A stretch of 64,000 nt of DNA. Origin: Bifidobacterium erythrocebi. GTDB lineage: Bacteria; Actinomycetota; Actinomycetes; Actinomycetales; Bifidobacteriaceae. The notes beneath the pieces are model-generated. The model was not told the DNA's origin. It made no database searches and saw only the letters and a list, made by a program, of their open reading frames with translations. Where the stretch lies: positions 124,001 to 188,000 of the forward strand of contig NZ_JAAIIF010000009.1 in assembly GCF_012932675.1 (NCBI RefSeq), in the 5' to 3' direction. Shown one piece after another: positions 45,766 to 54,017 of this stretch. The translations under genes were made by a program, and so were the position numbers. Each line of letters starts with the position of its first letter. The stretch's first letter is position 1.

Positions 45766-47034
45766 ATGGGTCAGAAGGTTCTGGTTATCGGTTCCGGCGC
45801 GCGCGAGCACGCCATCGCCCACGCGCTCATGCGTGGCGGCAGCGTCGATGAGGTGACCGTTGCCCCCGGCAATCCGGGCATGGAGCTCGACGGCATCCGC
45901 ACCACGCAGATCAGCCTGTCCAACCACGCCGCGCTCATCAACTTCGTGCAAAGCAACGATTACGACTGGGTGTTCGTCGGTCCGGAAGTGCCGCTGATCG
46001 AAGGCATCGTCGATGATTTCGAAGCGGCCGGCATCAAGGCGTTCGGCCCGAACAAGGCCGCGGCCCAGATCGAAGGTTCCAAGGACTTCGCCAAGCAGCT
46101 CATGGAACGTCACTCCATCCCGACCGCCAAGTACCGTACCTTCGAGGAGCTTGAGCCGGCCAAGGCATACGTGCAGGAGCATGGCGCCCCGATCGTGATC
46201 AAGGCCGATGGCCTTGCCGCGGGCAAGGGCGTCACCGTCGCCATGGACGTCAAGACCGCCATCGACGCGCTTGACGACATCTTCATCGACCATCGTTTCG
46301 GCGCGGCCGGCGCCAAGGTCGTCATCGAGGACTTCCTCGAAGGCCAGGAATTCTCGCTCATGAGCTTCGTGCGCGGCACTGAATTCTGGCCCATGCCCAT
46401 CTCCCAGGATCACAAGCGCGCCTACGATGGCGACAAGGGCCCCAACACCGGCGGCATGGGTGCCTACAGCCCCGTCCCGCAGATTTCGCAGAGCGTTGTC
46501 GACGAGGCCATCGAAACCATCGTGCGCCCGACCGTCGAGGCCATGGCCGCCGAAGGCACCCCCTTCACCGGCATCCTCTACGCAGGTCTCATCGCCACCG
46601 CCGACGGCCCCAAGGTCATCGAGTTCAACGCCCGCTTCGGCGATCCCGAAACCGAAGTCGTACTCCCCCAGCTCACCAGCGACCTCGCCGCAGGTATCTG
46701 GGCCATTCTCAACGGCGGCACCCCCACGTTCACCTGGGATGAGCACAACACCACCCTCGGCGTCGTGCTCGCCTCCAACGGCTATCCTGTCGACGTGATC
46801 AAGGGCGCGCACATCCCCGAAATCCCCGTCGGCTCCGATTCCCACGTCTACTACGCCGGTGTCTCCAACTCCGACGAAGGCCTCGTCGCCTCCTCCGGAC
46901 GCGTTCTGCTCGTCGAAACCTCCGCACCAGACATCAAGGCCGCGCAGGATAAGATCTACGCGATCATCGACAACCTCGATACGACGGGAATGTTCTACCG
47001 CCACGACATCGGCTCCAAAGCCTTGAATGCGTGA
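45766..47034 (+). CDS. purD: Phosphoribosylamine-glycine ligase PurD
   Basis: Second step of purine synthesis; ATP-grasp ligase joining glycine to phosphoribosylamine. 422 residues, starting MGQKVLVIGSGAREHAIAHAL. Landmarks: FVGPEVPLIEGIVD, VIKADGLAAGKGVTVAMD, EEFLEGQEFSLMSF-like ATP-grasp region (here EDFLEGQEFSLMSF), PNTGGMGAYSPVP, and EFNARFGDPETEV. GAGGAG precedes the ATG. Last purine gene in this block. Confidence 0.97.
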   Translation: MGQKVLVIGSGAREHAIAHALMRGGSVDEVTVAPGNPGMELDGIRTTQISLSNHAALINFVQSNDYDWVFVGPEVPLIEGIVDDFEAAGIKAFGPNKAAAQIEGSKDFAKQLMERHSIPTAKYRTFEELEPAKAYVQEHGAPIVIKADGLAAGKGVTVAMDVKTAIDALDDIFIDHRFGAAGAKVVIEDFLEGQEFSLMSFVRGTEFWPMPISQDHKRAYDGDKGPNTGGMGAYSPVPQISQSVVDEAIETIVRPTVEAMAAEGTPFTGILYAGLIATADGPKVIEFNARFGDPETEVVLPQLTSDLAAGIWAILNGGTPTFTWDEHNTTLGVVLASNGYPVDVIKGAHIPEIPVGSDSHVYYAGVSNSDEGLVASSGRVLLVETSAPDIKAAQDKIYAIIDNLDTTGMFYRHDIGSKALNA

Positions 47035-47190
47035 CGATGGCGCGCTGACTGCGTTGCGGGAACCTCGATGTACCGTCGTACACCTTCAGTTCCCACGCCT
47101 CGCCACCGCGCGCATCTCACGCACGCAACCGCGGTAGCCGACATATGATGTCTCATTGACCGGCGCACCATCAGAATAATTGAAGACAGC

Positions 47191-47262
47191 AAACGAACAG
47201 GCCCCTGGGCTCAATGGAAAAGAGAGTTAAGAAACCATTGAAACCCAAGGGCCTGTTCGTTT
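47191..47262. terminator. Bidirectional terminator between purD and the MFS gene
   Basis: Outer 14-bp stem AAACGAACAGGCCC (47191-47204) pairs with 47249-47262, with an inner CAATGG/CCATTG stem. A-rich left and T-rich right flanks (TTCGTTTCC) fit a terminator for the convergent genes. Confidence 0.75.
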
Positions 47263-47293
47263 CCTCCCGTCCGAAGCCAGACGGGAAGGATCG

Positions 47294-48709
47294 TTACCTC
47301 TGCTCCCCCTGCTTCGGGATGAGCAACGAGGCACCGAACGCCAGGGCCAGCAGCACGACCCCGCCGATCATTGCGCCGACATAGCCGTTGGTGGCGTCGC
47401 CGGAAGCGCCGAAGGCGTTCTGCATGGCGTACAGCACCGCGTAGCTCAGGCCGGCGCCCAGGTTGAACGCACCGGAGTTCAGACCAGGCAGATAGCCCGG
47501 GTTGTCTTCAGGCGAGAGCACGATGCCCAGGCCGTTCAGCATGATGTTGGCAGTGCCCGCGTAAGAGACGCCAAGCGCCACAGACATGACCACCAGAGCC
47601 CAGATGCTCGGCACATGGCACACGTAGATGCCGAAGAGCACGCCGATGACGGACACGATCAGACCGGTACGGAGCACCGCGCGATAGCCGAACTTGGAGG
47701 CGAGCACACCCGCAACCGGGCCGAACGCCAGACCGACCAGCGCATACGGGGTCAGCGTCGCGAGGGAGACCACCGAGGCGCTCATGCCGGCACCGACCTT
47801 GGTGTCCTGCGCCAGCGCCGGGACGATGCCGTTCATGATGGCGAACACACCGGTCATAGTCAGCAGGGTGGTCAGCAGCAGGCCCCAGGTGCGACGCTGC
47901 TTGAGATAGTGGGTGGTGACCATAGGCGCCTTCTGACGCTTCTCGATGTTCCAGAAGACCACGAACAGCACGGCGGCGACAACCAGCTCGACGGCGACCA
48001 GAGCCCAGTTCGCGGCGGCGAGCTTCTGGATCTCGTTGATGGCCAGGTAGGCGGCAAGGAAGGCCGCGGCGAGCGAAACCACGCCGGCCCAATCCATCTT
48101 CGGCGTCTCGGCTGCGGTGGATTCCTCGGCATAGACGAACACGAGCACGATGGCCAGAACGGCGACGCCGACCATGACCCAGAACACGGAACGGAAGCCG
48201 AAGGTGCCGGCGAGCCAACCGCCGAGGATGGCGTCGACACCGCCGATACCACCGTTGACGGAGGTCAGGATGGCCATGAGCTTGGCGTACTTCTTGTCTT
48301 CGGTGACCTTGGCGTGCAACATGATCAGCGTCATCGGCACGATCGGGCCGGCAACGCCCTGGATCACACGGCCGGCCATCAGCATCGGCACGTTGACCGC
48401 GAGCGCGGAGACCACACATCCGATGGCGGTCAGACCGAGGATGCCGAGCAGTACCTTCTTACGTCCGATCAGATCGCCGAGTCGCGGCAGGAACAGCGAG
48501 AACACGGCGCAGGATGTGAAGAACACGGTCTGGGTGAGGCCGATCTGGGCGTCCGTGGTGTTGAGTTCCACGCGCATGGTGGTCAATGCCGGTGACAGCA
48601 TCGAGGCGTTCAGCTGGAAGGCGAAGATCGCGGCCATCAGGGCGGCCATCAGGGCGACGACGGACTTGCCTCCCGCGTCGAGCATCTTATCGCTCTTGGT
48701 TTCAGTCAT
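47294..48709 (-). CDS. MFS transporter of the nucleoside operon (14-TMS type)
   Basis: 471 residues with about 12-14 membrane helices. It shows FQLNASMLSPALTTMRVEL, RLGDLIGRKKVLLGILG (motif A) and GRVIQGVAGPIVPMTLIM. Sequence class resembles DHA2-type exporters, but it is the last gene of a run with a nucleoside hydrolase, Fe-ADH, a TrpF-like protein and a PfkB kinase, so nucleoside, base or sugar import is the more likely job (context inference). A CAAGGAG site precedes the ATG. A paralogous island member (55135-56580) suggests two different substrates. Confidence 0.82.
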   Translation of the reverse strand: MTETKSDKMLDAGGKSVVALMAALMAAIFAFQLNASMLSPALTTMRVELNTTDAQIGLTQTVFFTSCAVFSLFLPRLGDLIGRKKVLLGILGLTAIGCVVSALAVNVPMLMAGRVIQGVAGPIVPMTLIMLHAKVTEDKKYAKLMAILTSVNGGIGGVDAILGGWLAGTFGFRSVFWVMVGVAVLAIVLVFVYAEESTAAETPKMDWAGVVSLAAAFLAAYLAINEIQKLAAANWALVAVELVVAAVLFVVFWNIEKRQKAPMVTTHYLKQRRTWGLLLTTLLTMTGVFAIMNGIVPALAQDTKVGAGMSASVVSLATLTPYALVGLAFGPVAGVLASKFGYRAVLRTGLIVSVIGVLFGIYVCHVPSIWALVVMSVALGVSYAGTANIMLNGLGIVLSPEDNPGYLPGLNSGAFNLGAGLSYAVLYAMQNAFGASGDATNGYVGAMIGGVVLLALAFGASLLIPKQGEQR

Positions 48710-48737
48710 GATTGTTCTCCTTGCTTCTTTCCCTCAT

Positions 48738-49679
48738 TCAGCCGATGGCTCTAATGGCCTCGGTCACCAGATCCCAGAACTTGTCGAAATCGAGCTTCGT
48801 GGCGACCTGGGTGTGGCATTCCTCGGCGCTGGGCTCGGGACCGCGCAGGTCGGCGACGGTCATGCCGAGCGTCAGTTCGCCGTGGATCTCGATGTCGACC
48901 GGGCAACGACGGGTCTTGACCACGCTCGGGTCGATGAGGTAGGCCACGGTGCACGGGTCGTGCACCGGCGGGTCGATGAAGTCCTGGTTATCCTGGTAGG
49001 TCTTGCGGAAGAAGTCCATGAGCCCCGAGACGAACATGGCAAGGTCGGTGCCCACGCCTTCGATACGCTTCTGCACTGCGGGCGTGCACATCGCCTGGTG
49101 GGTCAGGTCGAGTCCGACCATGGTGATCGGCCAGGCCTCGTTGAATACGATGTGCGCCGCTTCCGGGTCGACCTTGATGTTGAATTCGGCCACGGCGCTC
49201 CAGTTGCCCACGTGGTAGCCGCCGCCCATCAGCACAACTTCCTTGACGCGTTCGACGATGCGCGGTTCCATGCGCACGGCCATGGCGATGTTGGTCAGCG
49301 GACCGGTCGGCACGAGGGTGATGGTGCCGGGCTCGTTGTTCATGATGGTGTCGATGATCCAGTTGACCGCATGTCCCTGTTCCAGTGGGCGGGTCGGTTC
49401 CGGCAACTCAACGCCGTCGAGGCCGGTCTCGCCGTGGATGGAGGCTGCGACCTCCTGCTTGCGCACGATGGGCCTGTCACAGCCGGCATGCACCGGGATG
49501 TCGGTGGCGTGCGCCTTTTCCAGCACGGCGCGCGCGTTGTAGGTGACCTTGTCAAGGCTCTGATTGCCGCCGACGGTGGTGACGCCGATCAGGTCGATGT
49601 TAGGATTGCCGACTGCCAGCAGGATGGCGACGGCATCGTCGTGACCAGGATCGCAGTCCAGAATGATCTTCTTTGCCAT
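48738..49679 (-). CDS. Inosine-uridine nucleoside hydrolase family protein (copy 1)
   Basis: Hydrolyses the N-glycosidic bond of ribonucleosides to base and ribose. 313 residues from the ATG at 49679 (MAKKIILDCDPGHDDA), chosen for TAGGAGGA upstream; the longer frame is not protein-like. Calcium/ribose motif DCDPGHDDA at the N-terminus, LVPTGPLTNIA, MGGGY and the C-terminal HDPCTVAYLIDP (active-site His and Asp). The IU-nucleoside hydrolase fold is certain; base preference is not readable. 28 bases upstream of the MFS gene and co-transcribed with it. Confidence 0.93.
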   Translation of the reverse strand: MAKKIILDCDPGHDDAVAILLAVGNPNIDLIGVTTVGGNQSLDKVTYNARAVLEKAHATDIPVHAGCDRPIVRKQEVAASIHGETGLDGVELPEPTRPLEQGHAVNWIIDTIMNNEPGTITLVPTGPLTNIAMAVRMEPRIVERVKEVVLMGGGYHVGNWSAVAEFNIKVDPEAAHIVFNEAWPITMVGLDLTHQAMCTPAVQKRIEGVGTDLAMFVSGLMDFFRKTYQDNQDFIDPPVHDPCTVAYLIDPSVVKTRRCPVDIEIHGELTLGMTVADLRGPEPSAEECHTQVATKLDFDKFWDLVTEAIRAIG

Positions 49680-49704
49680 GAGATTCCTCCTATTGTGTTG
49701 CTTT

Positions 49705-50865
49705 TCAGCGTTTGCCGAATTCTCGCAGCAGCTGCTGCGCTGCCGCCAGATCGATGGTCCGTGGCGTATTGCCCGCAAAGCGTTCATCCACGACCGCCTG
49801 CGCGTTGCTGACCACGTCATCTTCACTGATGCCGTAGTCCTCAAACGGATGTAATCCAATCATACGGTCGCGGAAGTCCTTGAACGCGCGGCTGGCGATA
49901 ATCGCCACCTGCTCGCAAGGGGCGTTCTGCGGGAAGACGGCTCCGAGAATCTGCCCGATTTCACGGACTTTCTTCTCACGTACGGGGGCTACGAATTCCA
50001 TAACCGCCGGCAGCGCGTATCCGACCGCCTCGCCGTGCACGATGTGGTATTTCGCGCCCAGCACATGCGCTATCGAATGGCCCGCGATGGTGCCCGCGTT
50101 GTTTAGCATCCATCCGGCGAGGGTGGATGCGACCATCACGCGTTCGCGCGCCTCGCGGTCCTGTCCATCCGCCACCGCTCGCGGCAGGTAGTTATAGAGC
50201 AGGAACATCACTTTCTCGCAGATGGCGTCGGTGACCGGGCTGGCCAGATTCGACAGGTATCCTTCGGCCGCATGGCAGAAGGCGTCGAGTCCGCAGGCGA
50301 TGGTCATCTTCGGCGGAAGCGTGAGCATCAGGTCCGCGTTAAGCACCGCGTATTCGCTGACCGCCGGGTCGGCGAGCACCGCGAGCTTGCGATTGGTCTG
50401 TTCATCGGTGATCACCAACGCGTTGGACATTTCGCTGCCGGTGCCGGCCGTGGTCGGTACCGCGATCATGCCGCCGCAATGTGCGATGGGCTTCGCCGGG
50501 TCCGTGTAGTCGATGATGGATCCGCCGTTGACGCGTACGATGTTGATGCCGCGTGCCACGTCCATGGAACTGCCGCCGCCGATGGCGATGATCGAATCGG
50601 CGTCATGCTCTGCGAACGCTGCCACACCGTCGGTCACGGTTCCGCTCAGTGGATCGGGCTTGACCTCATCGAATACCGCGACGGAGATGCCGACCGATTC
50701 CAGCATGGCGATCGCTCCGGTCACGAGTGCCATCGATCCCACGAAGGAATCGGTGACGACCAAAGGGCGGCGGTAGTGTTCCGTCTGACAGATTTCCGTA
50801 AGTGTCTGCCCCAGATTGTCGGTGCAGACAACCTTAACGGGCTGCAGGAGTTTGACGTTCAGCAT
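49705..50865 (-). CDS. Iron-containing alcohol dehydrogenase family protein
   Basis: 386 residues from the ATG at 50865, one base from the stop of the TrpF-like gene, so the two are translationally coupled. NAD(P)-binding GGGSSMDVARG (97-107) and the metal ligands Asp194 and His198 (DAFCHAAEG), His263 (HSIAHVLG) and His277 (HGEAVGY) are all present, so it should be an active group III dehydrogenase. Members reduce aldehydes or dihydroxyacetone-type compounds. In this operon it may handle an aldehyde or ketose made from the nucleoside sugar; the substrate is unknown. Confidence 0.9.
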   Translation of the reverse strand: MLNVKLLQPVKVVCTDNLGQTLTEICQTEHYRRPLVVTDSFVGSMALVTGAIAMLESVGISVAVFDEVKPDPLSGTVTDGVAAFAEHDADSIIAIGGGSSMDVARGINIVRVNGGSIIDYTDPAKPIAHCGGMIAVPTTAGTGSEMSNALVITDEQTNRKLAVLADPAVSEYAVLNADLMLTLPPKMTIACGLDAFCHAAEGYLSNLASPVTDAICEKVMFLLYNYLPRAVADGQDREARERVMVASTLAGWMLNNAGTIAGHSIAHVLGAKYHIVHGEAVGYALPAVMEFVAPVREKKVREIGQILGAVFPQNAPCEQVAIIASRAFKDFRDRMIGLHPFEDYGISEDDVVSNAQAVVDERFAGNTPRTIDLAAAQQLLREFGKR

Positions 50866-50866
50866 G

Positions 50867-51562
50867 TCACAATCCGATCTTCGCGGCTGCCGCATCGGCG
50901 TTGATGCAGAACTGACGGACCTTGTCGATGTCCTTCTCCATACGGCCGCCATCATATTTGATGCTGGTCTTGGTCAGCGAATCGACGCCGTAAGGCTTGC
51001 ACTGTTCGATGGCGTCGGCGACGTTATCCGGGCCGAGACCGCCGGCCATGATCACCGGCTTGCCGCATTCGGCGACGATGCGCGCGTCGATGCTCCAATC
51101 ATGGGTCAGGCCGCTGGCACCGATGCCGGTGTCCGGCGCGAGACCGGAATCGGTGAGGATGAAGTCGCAGTACTTGGCGTATTTCTTGGCGCGGTCGACG
51201 GCTGATTCGTTGTCGACGAGCACGGCCTGCATGAGCTTGGTGTGCGGCGCGACTTCCTTCAGACGTGCGGCGAAGGCCTCGTCGGCGGCATATCCGTCTC
51301 CGGCGATGTGCAGGATGTCCGGCTGGACTTCCTTGGCCAGTTCGATCATCTCGTCCGGATCGTTGGTCAGCATGATGGCGACGGAGGTCACGCCGCGACG
51401 CTTGCATTCGTCGAAGATGCGGTGCACGCGTTCGATTGGCACGCGGTGCGCGGGCACACCGCCGTTCTGCATCGGGACCAGACCGATATTGTCGGCACCG
51501 GCTTCCATCGTCTTGACAGCCTCGTCGTATTCGATCAGGGAATAAATCTGCTTGACGACCAT
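50867..51562 (-). CDS. TrpF-like (phosphoribosylanthranilate isomerase-like) barrel protein
   Basis: 231-residue (beta/alpha)8 protein related to phosphoribosylanthranilate isomerase: AGADNIGLV (21-29), Asp138 (FILTDSG, aligned with the general acid), GIGASGLTHDWS (147-157, phosphate-loop region) and IMAGGLGPDNVADAI (171-185). The general-base Cys of TrpF (KICGL) is replaced by Tyr7 (IYSL), so canonical Trp-pathway activity is unlikely. There are no trp genes nearby; it is coupled to Fe-ADH and follows a PfkB kinase, suggesting an isomerase on a phosphorylated ribosyl compound. AAAGGAG precedes the ATG. Confidence 0.85.
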   Translation of the reverse strand: MVVKQIYSLIEYDEAVKTMEAGADNIGLVPMQNGGVPAHRVPIERVHRIFDECKRRGVTSVAIMLTNDPDEMIELAKEVQPDILHIAGDGYAADEAFAARLKEVAPHTKLMQAVLVDNESAVDRAKKYAKYCDFILTDSGLAPDTGIGASGLTHDWSIDARIVAECGKPVIMAGGLGPDNVADAIEQCKPYGVDSLTKTSIKYDGGRMEKDIDKVRQFCINADAAAAKIGL

Positions 51563-51610
51563 AAGTGGGTTCTCCTTTGTGCTGTTGGTTTGTTGGTTTG
51601 GTATTGGGGT

Positions 51611-52591
51611 TCAGCCGACGAGCGGCTCAGTCTCGCCGTTCATCTTCTCGTAGATGCGCTCGACGGTGATGTCCGGTACGGCCTTGGTGCATTCCAGTGC
51701 GATACTGGATGCGGCCTGGGCGATGCGCCCAACCTCCTTGATGTCCCGGTCGGGGTCGTCGAAGTAGCTCCAGGTGATGGCGGCCATGCCGGAATCGCCT
51801 GCGCCGTTGGCCGTGGCGATGTTGGTGCGGTACGGCGGCACGTGTTCGAAGCGGTATTGGCCGTTGTTGTGGCTGGCACACAGGATGCCGTTGGCGCCCA
51901 GGGAGATGAAGACGTTCTTCACACCCTTGTCGAGCAGCGTCTTGGCGGCAGCTCCGGCGGAGTACTGGTCGGCGATGCCGATGCCCGTCAGTACGGAGGC
52001 CTCAAGGTCGTTGGGCTTGAGCACCGTCATCTTGTCCAAGATGGGATCGAAGCGGTGTGCCTTGATGGTGGAGACGGTATCTCCGAACAGCGGGGCGGTC
52101 ACATGCTCGCCGATCCAGGCCATGGTCTCTTCTTCGAGGTTGGCGTCGAGCAGGCAGATGGCGGCGTTGTTGATGAAATCGAGACGCTGCTCAAGGAATT
52201 CGGGATTGATCTCCTTGCAGATGTCCATGTCGTTGACCGCCACCAGCAGATCGCCGGTCTCGTCGGTGATGAACATGTATGTGGAGGAGCGACGCCCCTT
52301 CATCTGTTCGGCGTAATCGAGATGGATGTTGTTCTTGCGGCAGCATTCGGCGAGCGTTTTGCCGTTCTCATCGTCACCGTACACGGTGATGAGATAAGTA
52401 GGCATGCCCAGATGCGCCATATTCTGTGCGATGTTCTGACCAACGCCGCCTGCGGACAGGCTCACGACCCCAGGATTGGAGTCGCGGTTGACCACGGTGT
52501 CGTTCGGACGCCCGCAGATGTCCATGTTCATGCCGCCGATGACCACGACGTAGCGGTCGCTCGGCATTGTGGTAGAAGACATATCCGCCAT
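51611..52591 (-). CDS. PfkB-family (pseudouridine/nucleoside-type) kinase
   Basis: 326 residues from the ATG at 52591, with CAGGAGG upstream. Ribokinase-fold landmarks: VVVIGGMNMDICG near the N-terminus, SAGGVGQNIAQNMAHLG (sugar-binding GG), and the catalytic NGAGDSGMA with base Asp266. The overall pattern is closest to PsuK/YeiC-type pseudouridine kinases, but the partner glycosidase PsuG is not seen. First gene of the 52.6-47.3 kb operon; a LacI-type operator and an 18-bp palindrome overlap its promoter. Likely phosphorylates ribose or a nucleoside. Confidence 0.9.
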   Translation of the reverse strand: MADMSSTTMPSDRYVVVIGGMNMDICGRPNDTVVNRDSNPGVVSLSAGGVGQNIAQNMAHLGMPTYLITVYGDDENGKTLAECCRKNNIHLDYAEQMKGRRSSTYMFITDETGDLLVAVNDMDICKEINPEFLEQRLDFINNAAICLLDANLEEETMAWIGEHVTAPLFGDTVSTIKAHRFDPILDKMTVLKPNDLEASVLTGIGIADQYSAGAAAKTLLDKGVKNVFISLGANGILCASHNNGQYRFEHVPPYRTNIATANGAGDSGMAAITWSYFDDPDRDIKEVGRIAQAASSIALECTKAVPDITVERIYEKMNGETEPLVG

Positions 52592-52636
52592 GGATATTTT
52601 CCTCCTGTGTTCTGAGTGCATCAACTTCGATGCACT

Positions 52637-52652
52637 GCTGAAACGTTTTATC
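52637..52652. promoter_or_regulatory. LacI-type operator upstream of the PfkB kinase operon
   Basis: CTGAAACGTTTTATC shares the AAACGTTTTATC core with the perfect operator at 57658. It lies just downstream of the inferred -10 box of the minus-strand promoter, a classic repression site. Confidence 0.6.
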
Positions 52653-52689
52653 TTGAATTCAAGATACAACATATGTTTATAACCGTCAA
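52649..52689 (-). promoter_or_regulatory. Promoter with 18-bp palindrome for the PfkB kinase operon
   Basis: On the minus strand: -35 TTGACG (52684-52689), 17-base spacer, -10 TATCTT (52661-52666). The -10 is one end of a perfect 18-bp palindrome TATCTTGAATTCAAGATA (52649-52666). CAAC(A/T)TATGTTTA also occurs twice, 20 bases apart (52667, 52687), across the -35 region. Confidence 0.55.
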
Positions 52690-52738
52690 CTTATGTTTAG
52701 TGCGTGTTGCGTCGATGCCCTGCAAAATACAAGAAAAA

Positions 52739-52764
52739 CGCCGTGTGCCATCAGGCACACGGCG
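52739..52764 (-). terminator. Intrinsic terminator of the HTH-PfkB gene
   Basis: 11-bp perfect stem CGCCGTGTGCC / GGCACACGGCG with a 4-nt loop, followed on the minus strand by TTTTTCTTG, 27 bases after the stop. Confidence 0.9.
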
Positions 52765-52791
52765 CCATCAACTTCCTGTGGAATAGCCTTC

Positions 52792-53892
52792 TTACGCACC
52801 TAATCCTGCATGTTCAAGCAACACACGCGCATTAATCTCGGGGAACACCGAGGTCACCTGTCTCATGCTCAACGCCGCTGCTGCCGCCGCCAGATGCGCG
52901 CTCTGCGAATCGTCACGTCCCTCCATGCGAGCCCACAGCAATGCGCTCATCGCGCCGGATGCGGCACCGTTCTCATACCTCATCGCATGCGATGCGCTTT
53001 CCGGCAACGGCACCGTCACCGTCTCATCATCACCCCGATATATCAGACCAACGCCCTGCACGAACATCAGCGTATGCTTCACACCGGTTTTGGCAAGCGC
53101 TTCCATGCACACATGCGCCGTCTGCTCATCATGCACCGCGATTCCAGAGACCAGGCGTGATTCCGCCTCGCTCAGCACCAGCGTATCGACATGGTCAAGC
53201 ACCGGCAGCAGCCGCGTCGCCTTGTTGACGGACACCACACGCGCGAAAATAGGCCTACTCACCTTGGAACACACCCATGCGATCGTCTGCGGCGGCAGGC
53301 TCGAATCAATCACCACCGCCTCGGCGTTGATGATTATCTGTTCACGTTGTTCCAGAAACTCTGGGGTAATGTTCTCGCTGATCTTCATATCGTCGAGGGC
53401 AACGATCTGCTTCCCATTCGCATCCACCACCGATAGGTATCGTGACGTGGACGAGTTCGAGAACTGCTTGCAGTACGTGATGTCAATGCCGTTGGCGAAG
53501 GAGTCGCTGCGCACGTTCTCACCCTCCTCATCGTCGCCGTAGACGGAAATGAGATAGTTGCGCACGCCGAGATGCCCCAGGTTGTAGCAAACGTTGCGGG
53601 CAATACCGCCTACCGCCGAGACGATGCTGCCCACGTTGGAGCTCTCCCCCACCACGTCGTTGTCGGCGATGCCGTACACGTCCATGTTGATCGCCCCGAT
53701 AACGGCCACATACCGTGGCGGAGTAAGCACATAGCCCTTGCCCTGAATATACCCCTTCTTCATCAGGTTGGAGATGTGCGCGGCCACGCCGGAGCGGGTG
53801 ATGCCGCACAGCTGCGCCAGGTCGTTCTGACTGATCATTGGATTCTGCTCGATCTTCTCCAGAATCTGCCGTTCGCGTTCGGTAAGTGCCAT
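52792..53892 (-). CDS. HTH-PfkB fusion, degenerate kinase, probable regulator
   Basis: 366 residues. N-terminal winged-helix HTH (about 1-55: TERERQILEKIEQNPMISQNDLAQLCGITRSGVAAHISNL pattern) fused to a ribokinase-fold domain (VAVIGAINMDVYG, GGIARNVCYNLGHLG). HTH-PfkB fusions such as E. coli YeiI are kinases, but here the catalytic GAGD is GAAS (309-312): the base Asp is Ser312 and the anion-hole Gly is Ala. The sugar site looks kept. It is therefore probably a ligand-sensing transcription factor of the island rather than an enzyme (inference). GGAAGGGAG precedes the ATG; it has its own terminator. Confidence 0.88.
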   Translation of the reverse strand: MALTERERQILEKIEQNPMISQNDLAQLCGITRSGVAAHISNLMKKGYIQGKGYVLTPPRYVAVIGAINMDVYGIADNDVVGESSNVGSIVSAVGGIARNVCYNLGHLGVRNYLISVYGDDEEGENVRSDSFANGIDITYCKQFSNSSTSRYLSVVDANGKQIVALDDMKISENITPEFLEQREQIIINAEAVVIDSSLPPQTIAWVCSKVSRPIFARVVSVNKATRLLPVLDHVDTLVLSEAESRLVSGIAVHDEQTAHVCMEALAKTGVKHTLMFVQGVGLIYRGDDETVTVPLPESASHAMRYENGAASGAMSALLWARMEGRDDSQSAHLAAAAAALSMRQVTSVFPEINARVLLEHAGLGA

Positions 53893-53957
53893 ACCCTTCT
53901 CCCTTCCGTTTCCTTAGTGTATGGCATCTGGGATATAGCCGGGCCTTGCATATGGAA

Positions 53958-53998
53958 AAGCCCGCCGTCCACGGCTTCTTGCCACGGACGACGGGCTT
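53958..53998 (-). terminator. rbsK terminator
   Basis: 13-bp stem with one mismatch (53958-53970 / 53986-53998), followed on the minus strand by TTTTCC, 20 bases after the rbsK stop. Confidence 0.75.
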
Positions 53999-54017
53999 AC
54001 GCGAATCGGGGCCTAAA

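Noticed and set aside
50867-51562. Calling the TrpF-like gene trpF
   Set aside because: Catalytic Cys is replaced by Tyr and there is no tryptophan gene context.
52792-53892. Calling the HTH-PfkB gene a functional pseudouridine kinase
   Set aside because: The GAGD catalytic motif is GAAS, so activity is doubtful.
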